A DNA stretch of 64,000 nt from Pararobbsia silviterrae (GTDB lineage Bacteria > Pseudomonadota > Gammaproteobacteria > Burkholderiales > Burkholderiaceae), in the NCBI RefSeq assembly GCF_003628125.1, contig NZ_RBZU01000002.1:1-64000 (forward strand), given 5' to 3'. Positions within the stretch are counted from its first letter, which is position 1; the number at the start of each line of letters is the position of its first letter. The translations under genes and the position numbers were made by a program. This document shows, one piece after another, positions 36,670 through 44,450 of this stretch. The notes beneath the pieces are model-generated. The model was not told the DNA's origin. It searched no databases and saw only the letters and a list, made by a program, of their open reading frames with translations.

Positions 36670-37935
36670 ATGTCCGCGCACGATCAGCACGACAACGACC
36701 AGCCGTCCGCCCTCCGACGCAAGATCCTCATGGGTCTCGCAGCATCGCCGGCACTCGCGATGCCGGCCTTGTCGTGGGCACAGCAGTTCCCGACCGCGAA
36801 GGTCAACACGACGGGCCTCGCCGTCACGGATACGGAAGTCACGGTCGGCCAGTTGCACTCGGCGACCGGCACGATGGCGATTTCCGAAACGGGTTCGATC
36901 CAGGCCGAGCGTCTCGCGATTGAACAGATCAATGCGGCCGGCGGCATTCTGGGCCGCCAGATCAAGATCATTCAGGAGGACGGCGCATCGGACTGGCCGA
37001 CGTTCGCCGAGAAATCGAAGAAGCTGCTCGAGAACGACCACGTCGCCGCCGTGTTCGGCTGCTGGACCTCGGCCTCGCGCAAGGCCGTGCTGCCGATCTT
37101 CGAGCGCGACAACGGGCTGCTCTATTACCCGACGTTCTATGAAGGTCTCGAACAGTCGAAGAACGTGTTTTATACGGGGCAGGAAGCCACCCAGCAGATT
37201 CTTTGGGGCCTGAACTGGGCGAATCAGACGAAGAAAGCGAAGTCGTACTTCCTGATCGGCTCCGACTACATCTGGCCGCGCACGTCGAACAAAATCGCGC
37301 GCAAGCACATCGAGCAGCATTTGCAGGGCTGCAAGGTCGTCGGCGAAGAGTATTACCCGCTCGGCACGACGAACTTCAATTCGCTGATCAACAAGATCAA
37401 GATCGCCAAGCCCGATTGCATCTACGCGATCGTGGTCGGCGGATCGAACGTCGCGTTCTACAAGCAGCTCAAGGCCGCCGGCATCACGGCCGACAAGCAG
37501 TTCCTGCTGACCATCTCGGTGACCGAGGACGAAGTGCTGGGCATCGGCGGCGAAAACGTCGCGGGCTTCTACTCGGCGATGAAGTACTTCGAGTCGCTCG
37601 ATAACGACAACAACAAGAAGTTCGTCGCGGCATTCAAGGCCAAATACGGGCCCAAGTCCGTGATCGGCGACGTCACGCAGGCCGCCTATCTCGGTCCCTG
37701 GCTCTGGAAGGCCGCGTGCGAGAAGGCCGGCAGCTTCGATGTCGACAAGGTCGTCGCGGCGTCGCCGGGCATCGAGCTCAAGACCGCGCCCGAAGGCTAC
37801 GTGAAGATCCACCAGAACCACCATCTCTGGAGCCGCACGCGCATCGGCGAATGGCAGGCCGACGGTCAGGTCAAGGTCGTCGCGGAATCGCCGGATCTGA
37901 TCGAGCCGAATCCGTTCCCGAAGGGGTATCAGTAA
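36670..37935 (+). CDS. urtA: Urea/short-chain amide ABC transporter substrate-binding protein
   Basis: This 421-residue periplasmic protein has an N-terminal export signal with twin arginine (ALRRKILMGLAASPALAMPALSWAQ region). The Peripla_BP fold of the UrtA/FmdD family follows, recognised by VGQLHSATGTMAISETGS, AVFGCWTSASRKAVLP, NGLLYYPTFYEGLEQSKN and GSDYIWPRTSNKIARK. It captures urea or short amides for the UrtBC permease. AGGAG seven bases before the ATG at 36670 fixes the start. The linked formamidase makes FmdD-like amide uptake as likely as urea uptake. A long hairpin lies just after the stop, before urtB. Confidence 0.95.
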   Translation: MSAHDQHDNDQPSALRRKILMGLAASPALAMPALSWAQQFPTAKVNTTGLAVTDTEVTVGQLHSATGTMAISETGSIQAERLAIEQINAAGGILGRQIKIIQEDGASDWPTFAEKSKKLLENDHVAAVFGCWTSASRKAVLPIFERDNGLLYYPTFYEGLEQSKNVFYTGQEATQQILWGLNWANQTKKAKSYFLIGSDYIWPRTSNKIARKHIEQHLQGCKVVGEEYYPLGTTNFNSLINKIKIAKPDCIYAIVVGGSNVAFYKQLKAAGITADKQFLLTISVTEDEVLGIGGENVAGFYSAMKYFESLDNDNNKKFVAAFKAKYGPKSVIGDVTQAAYLGPWLWKAACEKAGSFDVDKVVAASPGIELKTAPEGYVKIHQNHHLWSRTRIGEWQADGQVKVVAESPDLIEPNPFPKGYQ

Positions 37936-37964
37936 CAGGATCGATTGCAGTTCGTTCCGGGTCT

Positions 37965-37992
37965 CGGCGGCGCGGCATGTGCCGTGCCGCCG
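37965..37992 (+). other. 12-bp stem hairpin between urtA and urtB
   Basis: CGGCGGCGCGGC (37965-37976) pairs with GCCGTGCCGCCG (37981-37992) with one G-T pair and the loop ATGT, 29 bp after urtA. There is no T-run. Such hairpins after binding-protein genes often stabilise that part of the mRNA so that the binding protein is made in excess of the permease. Confidence 0.6.
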
Positions 37993-38135
37993 TCCGGCGC
38001 AACGATGTGGCTGCGCATATCCGCGGGGTCGGGCTGGAAATGCAGGCGGGGACCGATGCGATCGAGGGGGCGCTTCGTTCTTCCGCCGCGATTTCCGCGA
38101 TCGGCGGGCCGCGGTGTTTCTTCGAGGAGGTAACG

Positions 38136-39053
38136 ATGTCGGCGTCAGACATTCTCAACATCACGCTGATGCAAGGCTTTGCGGGCCTCAGCAATTTCAG
38201 CGTGCTGCTGCTCATGGGGCTCGGCCTCGCGGTGATTTTCGGCCAGATGGGCGTCATCAATATGGCGCACGGCGAATTCATGACGATCGGCGCGTACACG
38301 ATCTATATGTTTTCGCGCATCGCCGACGATCACTGGCACGCGTTCACGGTGTTCTACTTCCCGATCGCGATCGTCGCGGCGTTCGCGCTCGCGTTTATCG
38401 CCGGATGGATCGCGGAATGGGCGCTGATTCGTCATTTGTACCGGCGTCCGCTCGATACGCTGCTCGCGACGTGGGGCCTGAGCCTCGGCATGCAGCAGGT
38501 GTTTCGCTCGACGTTCGGCCCGAAGGAAGTGAGTCCGACGCTGCCCGATTGGCTCATGGGGTCGTGGTCGCCCAAGCAGGGGCTTGATATTCCGATCAAC
38601 GGGCTGTTCGTGATGAGCCTCGCGATCCTGATGACGGGCGGCGTGCTGCTCGCGCTGTATCGCTCGCGTTGGGGCTTGCGCGTGCGTGCGACGGTCGCGA
38701 ACCGTCCGATGGCCAATGCGACCGGGATCGATACGAAAAAGACCGACCGCCTGACGTTCGCGATCGGCTGCGGCATGGCGGGCGTGGCCGGCGCCGCGTT
38801 TACCGCGATCGGCTCGACCGGTCCCACGAGCGGCTCGCTCTATATCGTCGATTCGTTCCTCGTCGTCACGTTCGGCGGCGCCGCCAGCTTGCTCGGCACG
38901 GTCGCCTCGGCATTCGGCATCGCGCAGATGCAGTCGATCAGCGAATTCTTCATGACCGGTTCGTCGGCGCGCGTGATCACGCTGCTCACGATCGTCGTGG
39001 TGCTGATGCTGCGTCCGCAAGGTCTGTTCGCGTCGAAGGTCCGGCGCGCGTGA
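38136..39053 (+). CDS. urtB: Urea/amide ABC transporter permease UrtB
   Basis: The 305-residue protein is a branched-chain-type permease of the LivH family with about eight membrane helices. The opening LLMGLGLAVIFGQMGVINMAHGEFMTIGAY is diagnostic, and UrtB-like features include GIDTKKTDRLTFAIGCGMAGVAGAA and the ending TIVVVLMLRPQGLF. GAGGAGG five bases before the ATG at 38136 decides the start. The preceding 200 bp after urtA has a hairpin and no gene. It works with UrtC as the membrane channel. Confidence 0.95.
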   Translation: MSASDILNITLMQGFAGLSNFSVLLLMGLGLAVIFGQMGVINMAHGEFMTIGAYTIYMFSRIADDHWHAFTVFYFPIAIVAAFALAFIAGWIAEWALIRHLYRRPLDTLLATWGLSLGMQQVFRSTFGPKEVSPTLPDWLMGSWSPKQGLDIPINGLFVMSLAILMTGGVLLALYRSRWGLRVRATVANRPMANATGIDTKKTDRLTFAIGCGMAGVAGAAFTAIGSTGPTSGSLYIVDSFLVVTFGGAASLLGTVASAFGIAQMQSISEFFMTGSSARVITLLTIVVVLMLRPQGLFASKVRRA

Positions 39054-39078
39054 ACCCGACCCAGCGAGGAGAAATTTC

Positions 39079-40308
39079 ATGGAACCGCTACACCCAGAGC
39101 CGGCAACGGCACGGAGCCCCGCGATGACCGAACCTGTGATGCCGTCCCGCTCCGCCGGCGCGCCCGCCGCGCCGCCGTTCTGGCGCGCACTGACGTCGAG
39201 CGGCTATGCGAGCCTGTTTGTGCTCGCCGCGCTGATCCTCGTCGTATTTCCGCTCACGCTCGACGTGTTTCGCCTGAATCTGATGGGCAAGTATCTGACC
39301 TATGCGTTCGTGGCCGTGGGGCTCGTCATGGCATGGGGCTACGGCGGCGTGCTGAGTCTCGGGCAAGGCGTGTTCTTCGGGCTCGGCGGCTATTGCATGG
39401 CGATGTTCCTCAAGCTCGAGGCCTCCGATCCGGTCAGCACGAAGATCCAGTCGACGCCCGGCATTCCCGACTTCATGGACTGGAACCAGCTGACGGCCTT
39501 GCCGTTCTGGTGGAAGCCGTTTCATTCGCTGCCGTTCGCGATGCTCGCGACGCTTGTCGTGCCGGGCGTGCTCGCCTTCGTCATCAGCTTCGCGATGTTC
39601 AAGCGGCGCGTCGGCGGCGTCTATTTCGCGATCATCACGCAGGCCGTCGCGCTGATCCTCTCGGTGCTGATCATCGGTCAGCAAGGGTACACGGGCGGCG
39701 TCAACGGCATCACCGATCTGCGCACGCTGCTCGGCTGGGATATCCGCACCGACAGCGCGAAGCTGATCCTGTACTTCGTCAACGCGCTGCTGCTGCTCGC
39801 ATCGATCGTCGCGTGCCGCTTCGTTCAACGCAGCAAGCTCGGCACGCTGCTGCTCGCGATGCGCGACAAGGAAGACCGCGTGCGCTTCTCGGGCTACGAC
39901 GTCGCGATGTTCAAGGTCTTCGCGTTCACGCTCGCGGCGGCGCTCGCGGCGATCGGCGGCGCGATGTTCACGCTGCAGGTCGGCTTTATGTCGCCGTCGT
40001 TCGTCGGCATCGTGCCGTCGATCGAAATGGTGATCTTCGCCGCGGTCGGCGGACGCATGTCGCTCGTCGGCGCCGTCTACGGCGCGATCCTCGTGAATCT
40101 CGGCAAGACCTATTTCTCGGAGAGCTTTCCGAACCTCTGGCTGTTCCTGATGGCGGCGCTGTTCATCGGTGTGGTCATGGCGTTCCCGAACGGGCTCGCC
40201 GGACTCTACGACAGTCATATCAAGGGATGGCTCGCGCGCCGCGCGGCCAAGCCGGGCGCGGACGCCAACGACGTCCATGCGAGCACGCCGCACGGATCCG
40301 CAGACTAA
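39079..40308 (+). CDS. urtC: Urea/amide ABC transporter permease UrtC
   Basis: The 409-residue protein is the LivM-type partner of UrtB. It has an N-terminal hydrophilic stretch of about 35 residues and about ten helices. Conserved segments are MAWGYGGVLSLGQGVFFGLGGYCMAMFLK, GGVNGITDLRTLLGW, GYDVAMFKVFAFTLAAALAAIGGAMF and GRMSLVGAVYGAILVN. GAGGAG seven bases before the ATG at 39079 supports this start over the ATG at 39124. It follows urtB by 25 bp and precedes urtD by 12 bp. Confidence 0.95.
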   Translation: MEPLHPEPATARSPAMTEPVMPSRSAGAPAAPPFWRALTSSGYASLFVLAALILVVFPLTLDVFRLNLMGKYLTYAFVAVGLVMAWGYGGVLSLGQGVFFGLGGYCMAMFLKLEASDPVSTKIQSTPGIPDFMDWNQLTALPFWWKPFHSLPFAMLATLVVPGVLAFVISFAMFKRRVGGVYFAIITQAVALILSVLIIGQQGYTGGVNGITDLRTLLGWDIRTDSAKLILYFVNALLLLASIVACRFVQRSKLGTLLLAMRDKEDRVRFSGYDVAMFKVFAFTLAAALAAIGGAMFTLQVGFMSPSFVGIVPSIEMVIFAAVGGRMSLVGAVYGAILVNLGKTYFSESFPNLWLFLMAALFIGVVMAFPNGLAGLYDSHIKGWLARRAAKPGADANDVHASTPHGSAD

Positions 40309-40320
40309 GGGGAAGCCGCG

Positions 40321-41064
40321 ATGAGCAATACCGATTTCGTTCTCGCCGTCGAAGACCTGACGGTCTCGTTCGACGGATTCAAGGCGATCGATTCGCTGAA
40401 TTTCTATCTCGACCGCAACGAGCTGCGCGTCGTCATCGGTCCGAACGGGGCCGGCAAGACGACGCTGCTCGATCTGATCTGCGGCAAGACGCGCGCGAGC
40501 CACGGCAGCATCAAGTTCCGCAACGAGGAGATGACGCGCGTGCCCGAGTATCTGCGCGTGCGCAAGGGCATCGGACGCAAGTTCCAGACGCCGTCGATCT
40601 ACGAAAACCTCTCGGTGTTTCAAAACCTCGAGGTCTCGTTTCCGCGCGGCCGCGGCGTGTTCGGCGCGCTCGCGTTTCGCCGCGACGACGAAGTGCGCGA
40701 TCGCGTGCGCGCGGTCGCCGACGAGATCGGTCTCGCGGGGCAGCTCGACACCGAGGCCGGCCTGCTGTCGCACGGCCAGAAGCAGTGGCTCGAAATCGGC
40801 ATGTTGCTGATGCAGGAGCCCGAGCTGCTGATGCTCGACGAACCGATCGCCGGCATGAGCGTGCGCGAACGCGAGATCACGGCCGAATTGCTGAAACGCA
40901 TCTGCGTGAACCGCTCGATGATCGTGATCGAACACGATATGGCGTTCGTCGAGCAGATCGCGCACAAGGTCACCGTCATGCACCAGGGCAAGATCCTCGC
41001 CGAAGGGAATATGGAGCAGGTGCAGTCGGACCAGCGCGTGATCGATGTGTATCTCGGACATTGA
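40321..41064 (+). CDS. urtD: Urea/amide ABC transporter ATP-binding protein UrtD
   Basis: This 247-residue LivG-type ATPase has Walker A GPNGAGKTTLLDLI, a family-typical FQTPSIYENLSVFQNL, the ABC signature LSHGQKQWLEIGMLL, Walker B ELLMLDEPIAGMS and the switch His in MIVIEHDMAF. It energises uptake through UrtBC together with UrtE. It is spaced 12 bp after urtC and 18 bp before urtE in one operon. Confidence 0.96.
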   Translation: MSNTDFVLAVEDLTVSFDGFKAIDSLNFYLDRNELRVVIGPNGAGKTTLLDLICGKTRASHGSIKFRNEEMTRVPEYLRVRKGIGRKFQTPSIYENLSVFQNLEVSFPRGRGVFGALAFRRDDEVRDRVRAVADEIGLAGQLDTEAGLLSHGQKQWLEIGMLLMQEPELLMLDEPIAGMSVREREITAELLKRICVNRSMIVIEHDMAFVEQIAHKVTVMHQGKILAEGNMEQVQSDQRVIDVYLGH

Positions 41065-41082
41065 GTCCGCCAGGAGAAAGCC

Positions 41083-41772
41083 ATGCTGAAAGTCGATGAC
41101 GTGTTTGTGAGCTACGGACAGAGCGAGGCGCTCCACGGCATCCGTTTCGAAGCGGCGCGCAACGAGACCGTCGCCATCATGGGCCGCAACGGAATGGGCA
41201 AGACGACGCTGTTCAAGTCGCTGATCGGCATCCTGCCGCTCAAGAGCGGGACGGTCAGCGTCGACGGCAACGACGTGTCGAAGGACGAGAGCTTCCGGCG
41301 CGTCGCGAAGGGGATCGCCTACGTGCCGCAGGGCCGGCAGATCTTTTCGACGCTGACCGTCGAAGAGAACATCCGCACCGGGCTCGAATCAACGCGCGAG
41401 CACACGATCCCCGACGAGATCTATGCGCTGTTTCCCGTGCTGTTCGATATGCGCCGCCGCAAGGGCGGCAATCTGTCGGGCGGTCAGCAACAGCAGCTCG
41501 CGATCGCGCGCGCCCTCGTGAGCAATCCGAAGGTGTTGCTGCTCGACGAGCCGACCGAGGGCATCCAGCCGTCGATCATCAAGGACATCGCGCGCGCGCT
41601 CAACGAGATCCGCAAGCTTCGCGAGATCACGATCGTCGTGTCCGAGCAGGTCCTGAGTTTCGCGCTCGATGTCGCCGACCGTCTGTTCGTGATCGAGGGC
41701 GGACGTCTCGTTCACGAAAGCGCGCGCAGTTCCGCCGACGCCGAAAAAATTCGCGAATACCTGTCCGTCTAG
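41083..41772 (+). CDS. urtE: Urea/amide ABC transporter ATP-binding protein UrtE
   Basis: The 229-residue LivF-type ATPase shows Walker A GRNGMGKTTLFKSL, signature LSGGQQQQLAIARALV and Walker B VLLLDEPTEGIQPS; the EGIQPSII sequence is typical of UrtE. It pairs with UrtD on the cytoplasmic face of the permease. It follows urtD closely; the formamidase gene starts 68 bp after its stop. Confidence 0.96.
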   Translation: MLKVDDVFVSYGQSEALHGIRFEAARNETVAIMGRNGMGKTTLFKSLIGILPLKSGTVSVDGNDVSKDESFRRVAKGIAYVPQGRQIFSTLTVEENIRTGLESTREHTIPDEIYALFPVLFDMRRRKGGNLSGGQQQQLAIARALVSNPKVLLLDEPTEGIQPSIIKDIARALNEIRKLREITIVVSEQVLSFALDVADRLFVIEGGRLVHESARSSADAEKIREYLSV

Positions 41773-41840
41773 TCCGATATCCGAGCTCCGGGCGCGCCGG
41801 ATGTCCGGCCGCCTTCGACAACCCAAAGGAGGGGAGTGCA

Positions 41841-43073
41841 ATGCCCGATACGCTGATCAAGGTCGACCTCAATCAGTCCGCCTACGAAAACGAAAACGTC
41901 CATAACCGCTGGCACCCCGATATTCCGATGGCGTGCTGGGTCAACCCGGGCGACGACTTCGTGCTTGAAACGTACGACTGGACCGGCGGCTTCATCAAGA
42001 ACAACGACAGCGCCGACGACGTGCGCGACATCGACCTGTCGATCGTCCACTTCCTGTCGGGCCCGGTCGGCGTCAAGGGCGCCGAGCCCGGCGATCTGCT
42101 CGTCGTCGATCTGCTCGATATCGGCGCGAAGGACGACAGCCAGTGGGGCTTCAACGGCTTCTTCTCGAAGAAGAACGGCGGCGGCTTCCTGACCGATCAT
42201 TTCCCGCAGGCGCAGAAGTCGATCTGGGATTTCAAGGGGCTCTACACGAGCTCGCGTCATATCCCGGGCGTGAACTTCGCCGGCCTGATTCACCCGGGCC
42301 TGATCGGCTGCCTGCCCGATCCGAAACTGCTCGAAACGTGGAACGAACGCGAAGTCGGCCTGATCGCGACGGAACCCGCGCGCGTGCCGCCGCTCGCGAA
42401 TGCGCCGTTCGCGCCGACCGCGCATATGGGCAAGCTCAAGGGCGAAGCACGCGATGCGGCCGCCGCGACGGGCGCGCGGACCGTGCCGCCGCGCGAACAC
42501 GGCGGCAACTGCGACATCAAGGATCTGTCGCGCGGCTCGAAGGTGTATTTCCCGGTCTACGTCGAAGGCGCGGGCTTGTCGGTCGGCGATCTGCACTTCA
42601 GCCAGGGCGACGGCGAAATCACGTTCTGCGGCGCGATCGAAATGGCCGGCTGGGTCCATATGAAGGTCGAGCTGATCAAGGGCGGGATGGCGAAATACGG
42701 CATCAAGAACCCGATCTTCAAGCCGAGCCCGATCACGCCGAACTACAACGACTATCTGATCTTCGAAGGGATCTCGGTCGACGAAGGCGGCAAGCAGCAT
42801 TACCTCGACGTGCATATCGCGTATCGCCAGGCGTGTCTGAATGCGATCGAGTATCTGAAGAAATTCGGGTATTCGGGCGCGCAGGCCTATTCGATTCTGG
42901 GGACCGCGCCCGTGCAGGGCCATATCAGCGGCGTCGTCGATATTCCGAACGCGTGCGCGACGCTCTGGCTGCCGACGCAGATCTTCGACTTCGATATTCA
43001 ACCGACGTCGGCCGGACCGATCAAGCACATCACGGGCGGTGTCGATATGCCCTTGTCGCCGGATCTCGTTTGA
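41841..43073 (+). CDS. fmdA: Formamidase (acetamidase/formamidase family)
   Basis: The 410-residue cytoplasmic enzyme hydrolyses formamide, and often other short amides, to ammonia and the acid. Family features are HNRWHPDIPMACWVNPGDDF, the FAGLIHPGLIGCLPD region and VPPREHGGNCDIKDLSRGSKVYFPV, with a conserved His/Cys/Asp cluster, and later SQGDGEITFCGAIEMAGW. AAGGAGG lies eleven bases before the ATG. As the gene after urtE it gives the cluster a catabolic outlet: import the amide, release ammonia. A GC hairpin terminator follows. Confidence 0.95.
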   Translation: MPDTLIKVDLNQSAYENENVHNRWHPDIPMACWVNPGDDFVLETYDWTGGFIKNNDSADDVRDIDLSIVHFLSGPVGVKGAEPGDLLVVDLLDIGAKDDSQWGFNGFFSKKNGGGFLTDHFPQAQKSIWDFKGLYTSSRHIPGVNFAGLIHPGLIGCLPDPKLLETWNEREVGLIATEPARVPPLANAPFAPTAHMGKLKGEARDAAAATGARTVPPREHGGNCDIKDLSRGSKVYFPVYVEGAGLSVGDLHFSQGDGEITFCGAIEMAGWVHMKVELIKGGMAKYGIKNPIFKPSPITPNYNDYLIFEGISVDEGGKQHYLDVHIAYRQACLNAIEYLKKFGYSGAQAYSILGTAPVQGHISGVVDIPNACATLWLPTQIFDFDIQPTSAGPIKHITGGVDMPLSPDLV

Positions 43074-43101
43074 GTACGCGGGTACGCCGGTAACGGGGTG
43101 C

Positions 43102-43132
43102 AAAGGCCGGCGCGCGCACGCGCGCGGCCTTT
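43102..43132 (+). terminator. GC hairpin terminator after fmdA
   Basis: AAAGGCC (43102-43108) pairs with GGCCTTT (43126-43132), with further GC pairing inside. The T-run is only the three T of the stem end. It probably reduces read-through into fmdB. Confidence 0.5.
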
Positions 43133-43146
43133 GATCGATCGAACTT

Positions 43147-43171
43147 GAAGCGGCGCGGTGTGCGCCGCTTC
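43147..43171 (+). other. Second hairpin between fmdA and fmdB
   Basis: GAAGCGGCGC (43147-43156) pairs perfectly with GCGCCGCTTC (43162-43171) around the loop GGTGT. No T-run follows. Two strong hairpins in 70 bp suggest that fmdB expression is set apart from the urt-fmdA transcript. Confidence 0.5.
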
Positions 43172-43222
43172 CGCAGCGCGCGCACACGCCGCGCGCATGA
43201 CCTGATGACGAGGGGATGAGGG

Positions 43223-43573
43223 ATGCCGACCTATGACTATCGCTGCGAATCGTGCGGCGTCTTCACCGTGATGCGCCGCATCGCGGATCGCGACACCGAT
43301 TGCGCATGCCCCGAGTGCGGCACGCTGTCGACGCGCACGATCAGCATGCCCCAGCTCGCGCTGATGGCGGGGACGGCGCGAGCCGGTCATCAGATCAACG
43401 AGCGTGCGGCGCATGCGCCGCAGCACTCGAGCGCGTACCGGCATGTTCACGGGCCCGGCTGCGGCTGCGGGTCGTCGCGCAAGGCGGCGACCGGACAAAG
43501 CGGCGCGCAGACCGGCGCGCCCGGCGCCATGAAGGGCAATCCTTCGGCGCGCCCGTGGATGATCAGCCACTAG
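43223..43573 (+). CDS. fmdB: FmdB family zinc-ribbon protein
   Basis: This 116-residue protein begins MPTYDYRCESCGVF and has the CxxC pairs Cys8/Cys11 and Cys29/Cys32 of the FmdB putative regulatory zinc ribbon. A His/Ala/Gly-rich tail with the Cys-Gly cluster GPGCGCG follows. FmdB was named for its place beside formamidase in methylotrophs and was proposed to regulate it, but the molecular role is unproven. Its position after fmdA fits that association. It is convergent with the lipoprotein gene that ends 28 bp away. Confidence 0.9.
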   Translation: MPTYDYRCESCGVFTVMRRIADRDTDCACPECGTLSTRTISMPQLALMAGTARAGHQINERAAHAPQHSSAYRHVHGPGCGCGSSRKAATGQSGAQTGAPGAMKGNPSARPWMISH

Positions 43574-43601
43574 CGCGGCGATGAAGCGCGCGACGGGCCG
43601 C

Positions 43602-44147
43602 TTAAAACGGGAAGCGGCGCGTCGGATCGTGAAGCGGGTCCTCGGTCGTCTGCGTCATGCGCACGACGCCCTGGTCGTCGAAATAGAAGTGATAGAGCCG
43701 GTACCAGACATTGGCCTGCATATACCGGTACGACCAGACTTCGCGTTTCATGAGCGGAAAGTAGGCCGTCTCTTCGGGCAGGCCAAAGGTGATCTGAATG
43801 TCGTGCTTCGTCCATTGCCCGACGATCACGCGCGCGAAGTTCTGGTCCGTCAGCATCTGATCGAGATTCACGAGCTTGCCGTCGGGCGAGATTTCCGCGC
43901 CGACCGTCGTTTCGCCGAACGGCCGCGTGGGCCAGAGCAGATGTTTGTTGCCGTTCGGCAGATCGTAGACTTCCTTCGGTTCGCCGAAGCGCGCGACGAT
44001 CGCGCTCTGATCGGCGCCCGGCTGGAACGCCTGCCACGGCTGCATGCAGGCGCCGAGCGTCAGGCTCAGCGCGATGATCGCGAGTGCACGCATGCGGCGA
44101 ATCGAGAGCCGCGGCGTACGGGCGCGCGGTGCGTCTTGCGGTTTCAT
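43602..44147 (-). CDS. Putative outer membrane lipoprotein
   Basis: The 181-residue protein has a signal peptide with a lipobox (ALSLTLGAC) that places the lipidated Cys at about residue 34, followed by a mature domain of about 147 residues with many aromatic residues (FGEPKEVYDLPNGNKHLLWPTRP; YRYMQANVWYRLYHFYF). The early GADQSAIVARFGEP motif resembles the fold start of SmpA/BamE-like lipoproteins, but I would not assign that family. AGGAG before the ATG at 44147 supports this start; an internal ATG at 44093 gives a shorter signal. It is divergent from the orphan binding-protein gene. Function unknown. Confidence 0.8.
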   Translation of the reverse strand: MKPQDAPRARTPRLSIRRMRALAIIALSLTLGACMQPWQAFQPGADQSAIVARFGEPKEVYDLPNGNKHLLWPTRPFGETTVGAEISPDGKLVNLDQMLTDQNFARVIVGQWTKHDIQITFGLPEETAYFPLMKREVWSYRYMQANVWYRLYHFYFDDQGVVRMTQTTEDPLHDPTRRFPF

Positions 44148-44450
44148 TTCAAGGCTCCTGCACGAGAATCGGATGCATGCCGGATTCTGACACGGCGCAT
44201 CATCCAGGAAACGTTGCGGCGACGCGGTTATTCCAGAACCGATCGATCGACGCCTGGGAAGAGGCCGTGAGGTCTGCGTCGGTTCGCGCCTGATCGCATA
44301 GGGCGCCAGGCATGCGGCGCAGGGCTGCGCACGGCGCGATCGGCGGGCGGTGCGTTCGCGCGCGGGGGGCCGTCGCGGCGCGACCGCCTCCGGATGTCGC
44401 CGCGCGGCGGCCTGCTATGATCGCGCGCACATTCGCCGCAAGGATTTTCG
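44148..44450. other. Divergent region between the lipoprotein and binding-protein genes
   Basis: No gene is seen in these 303 bp. The only clear signal is the extended -10 for the binding-protein gene at 44413-44421. The rest is GC-rich sequence without a clear operator. Confidence 0.5.
44413..44421 (+). promoter_or_regulatory. Extended -10 promoter of the orphan binding-protein gene
   Basis: TGCTATGAT combines TGn with a -10 differing from consensus by one base. It lies 29 bp before the ATG. The -35 region is not recognisable, as is common with extended -10 promoters. Confidence 0.5.

Noticed and set aside
43074-43097. Three 8-bp repeats (GTACGCGG, GTACGCCG, GTAACGGG) after the fmdA stop as another stop-anchored array
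   Set aside because: The unit is shorter, does not include the stop triplet, and three degenerate 8-mers in GC-rich DNA can arise by chance.
43602-44147. BamE/SmpA assignment for the lipoprotein
   Set aside because: Only the opening motif resembles that family; the aromatic-rich remainder does not give a confident match.
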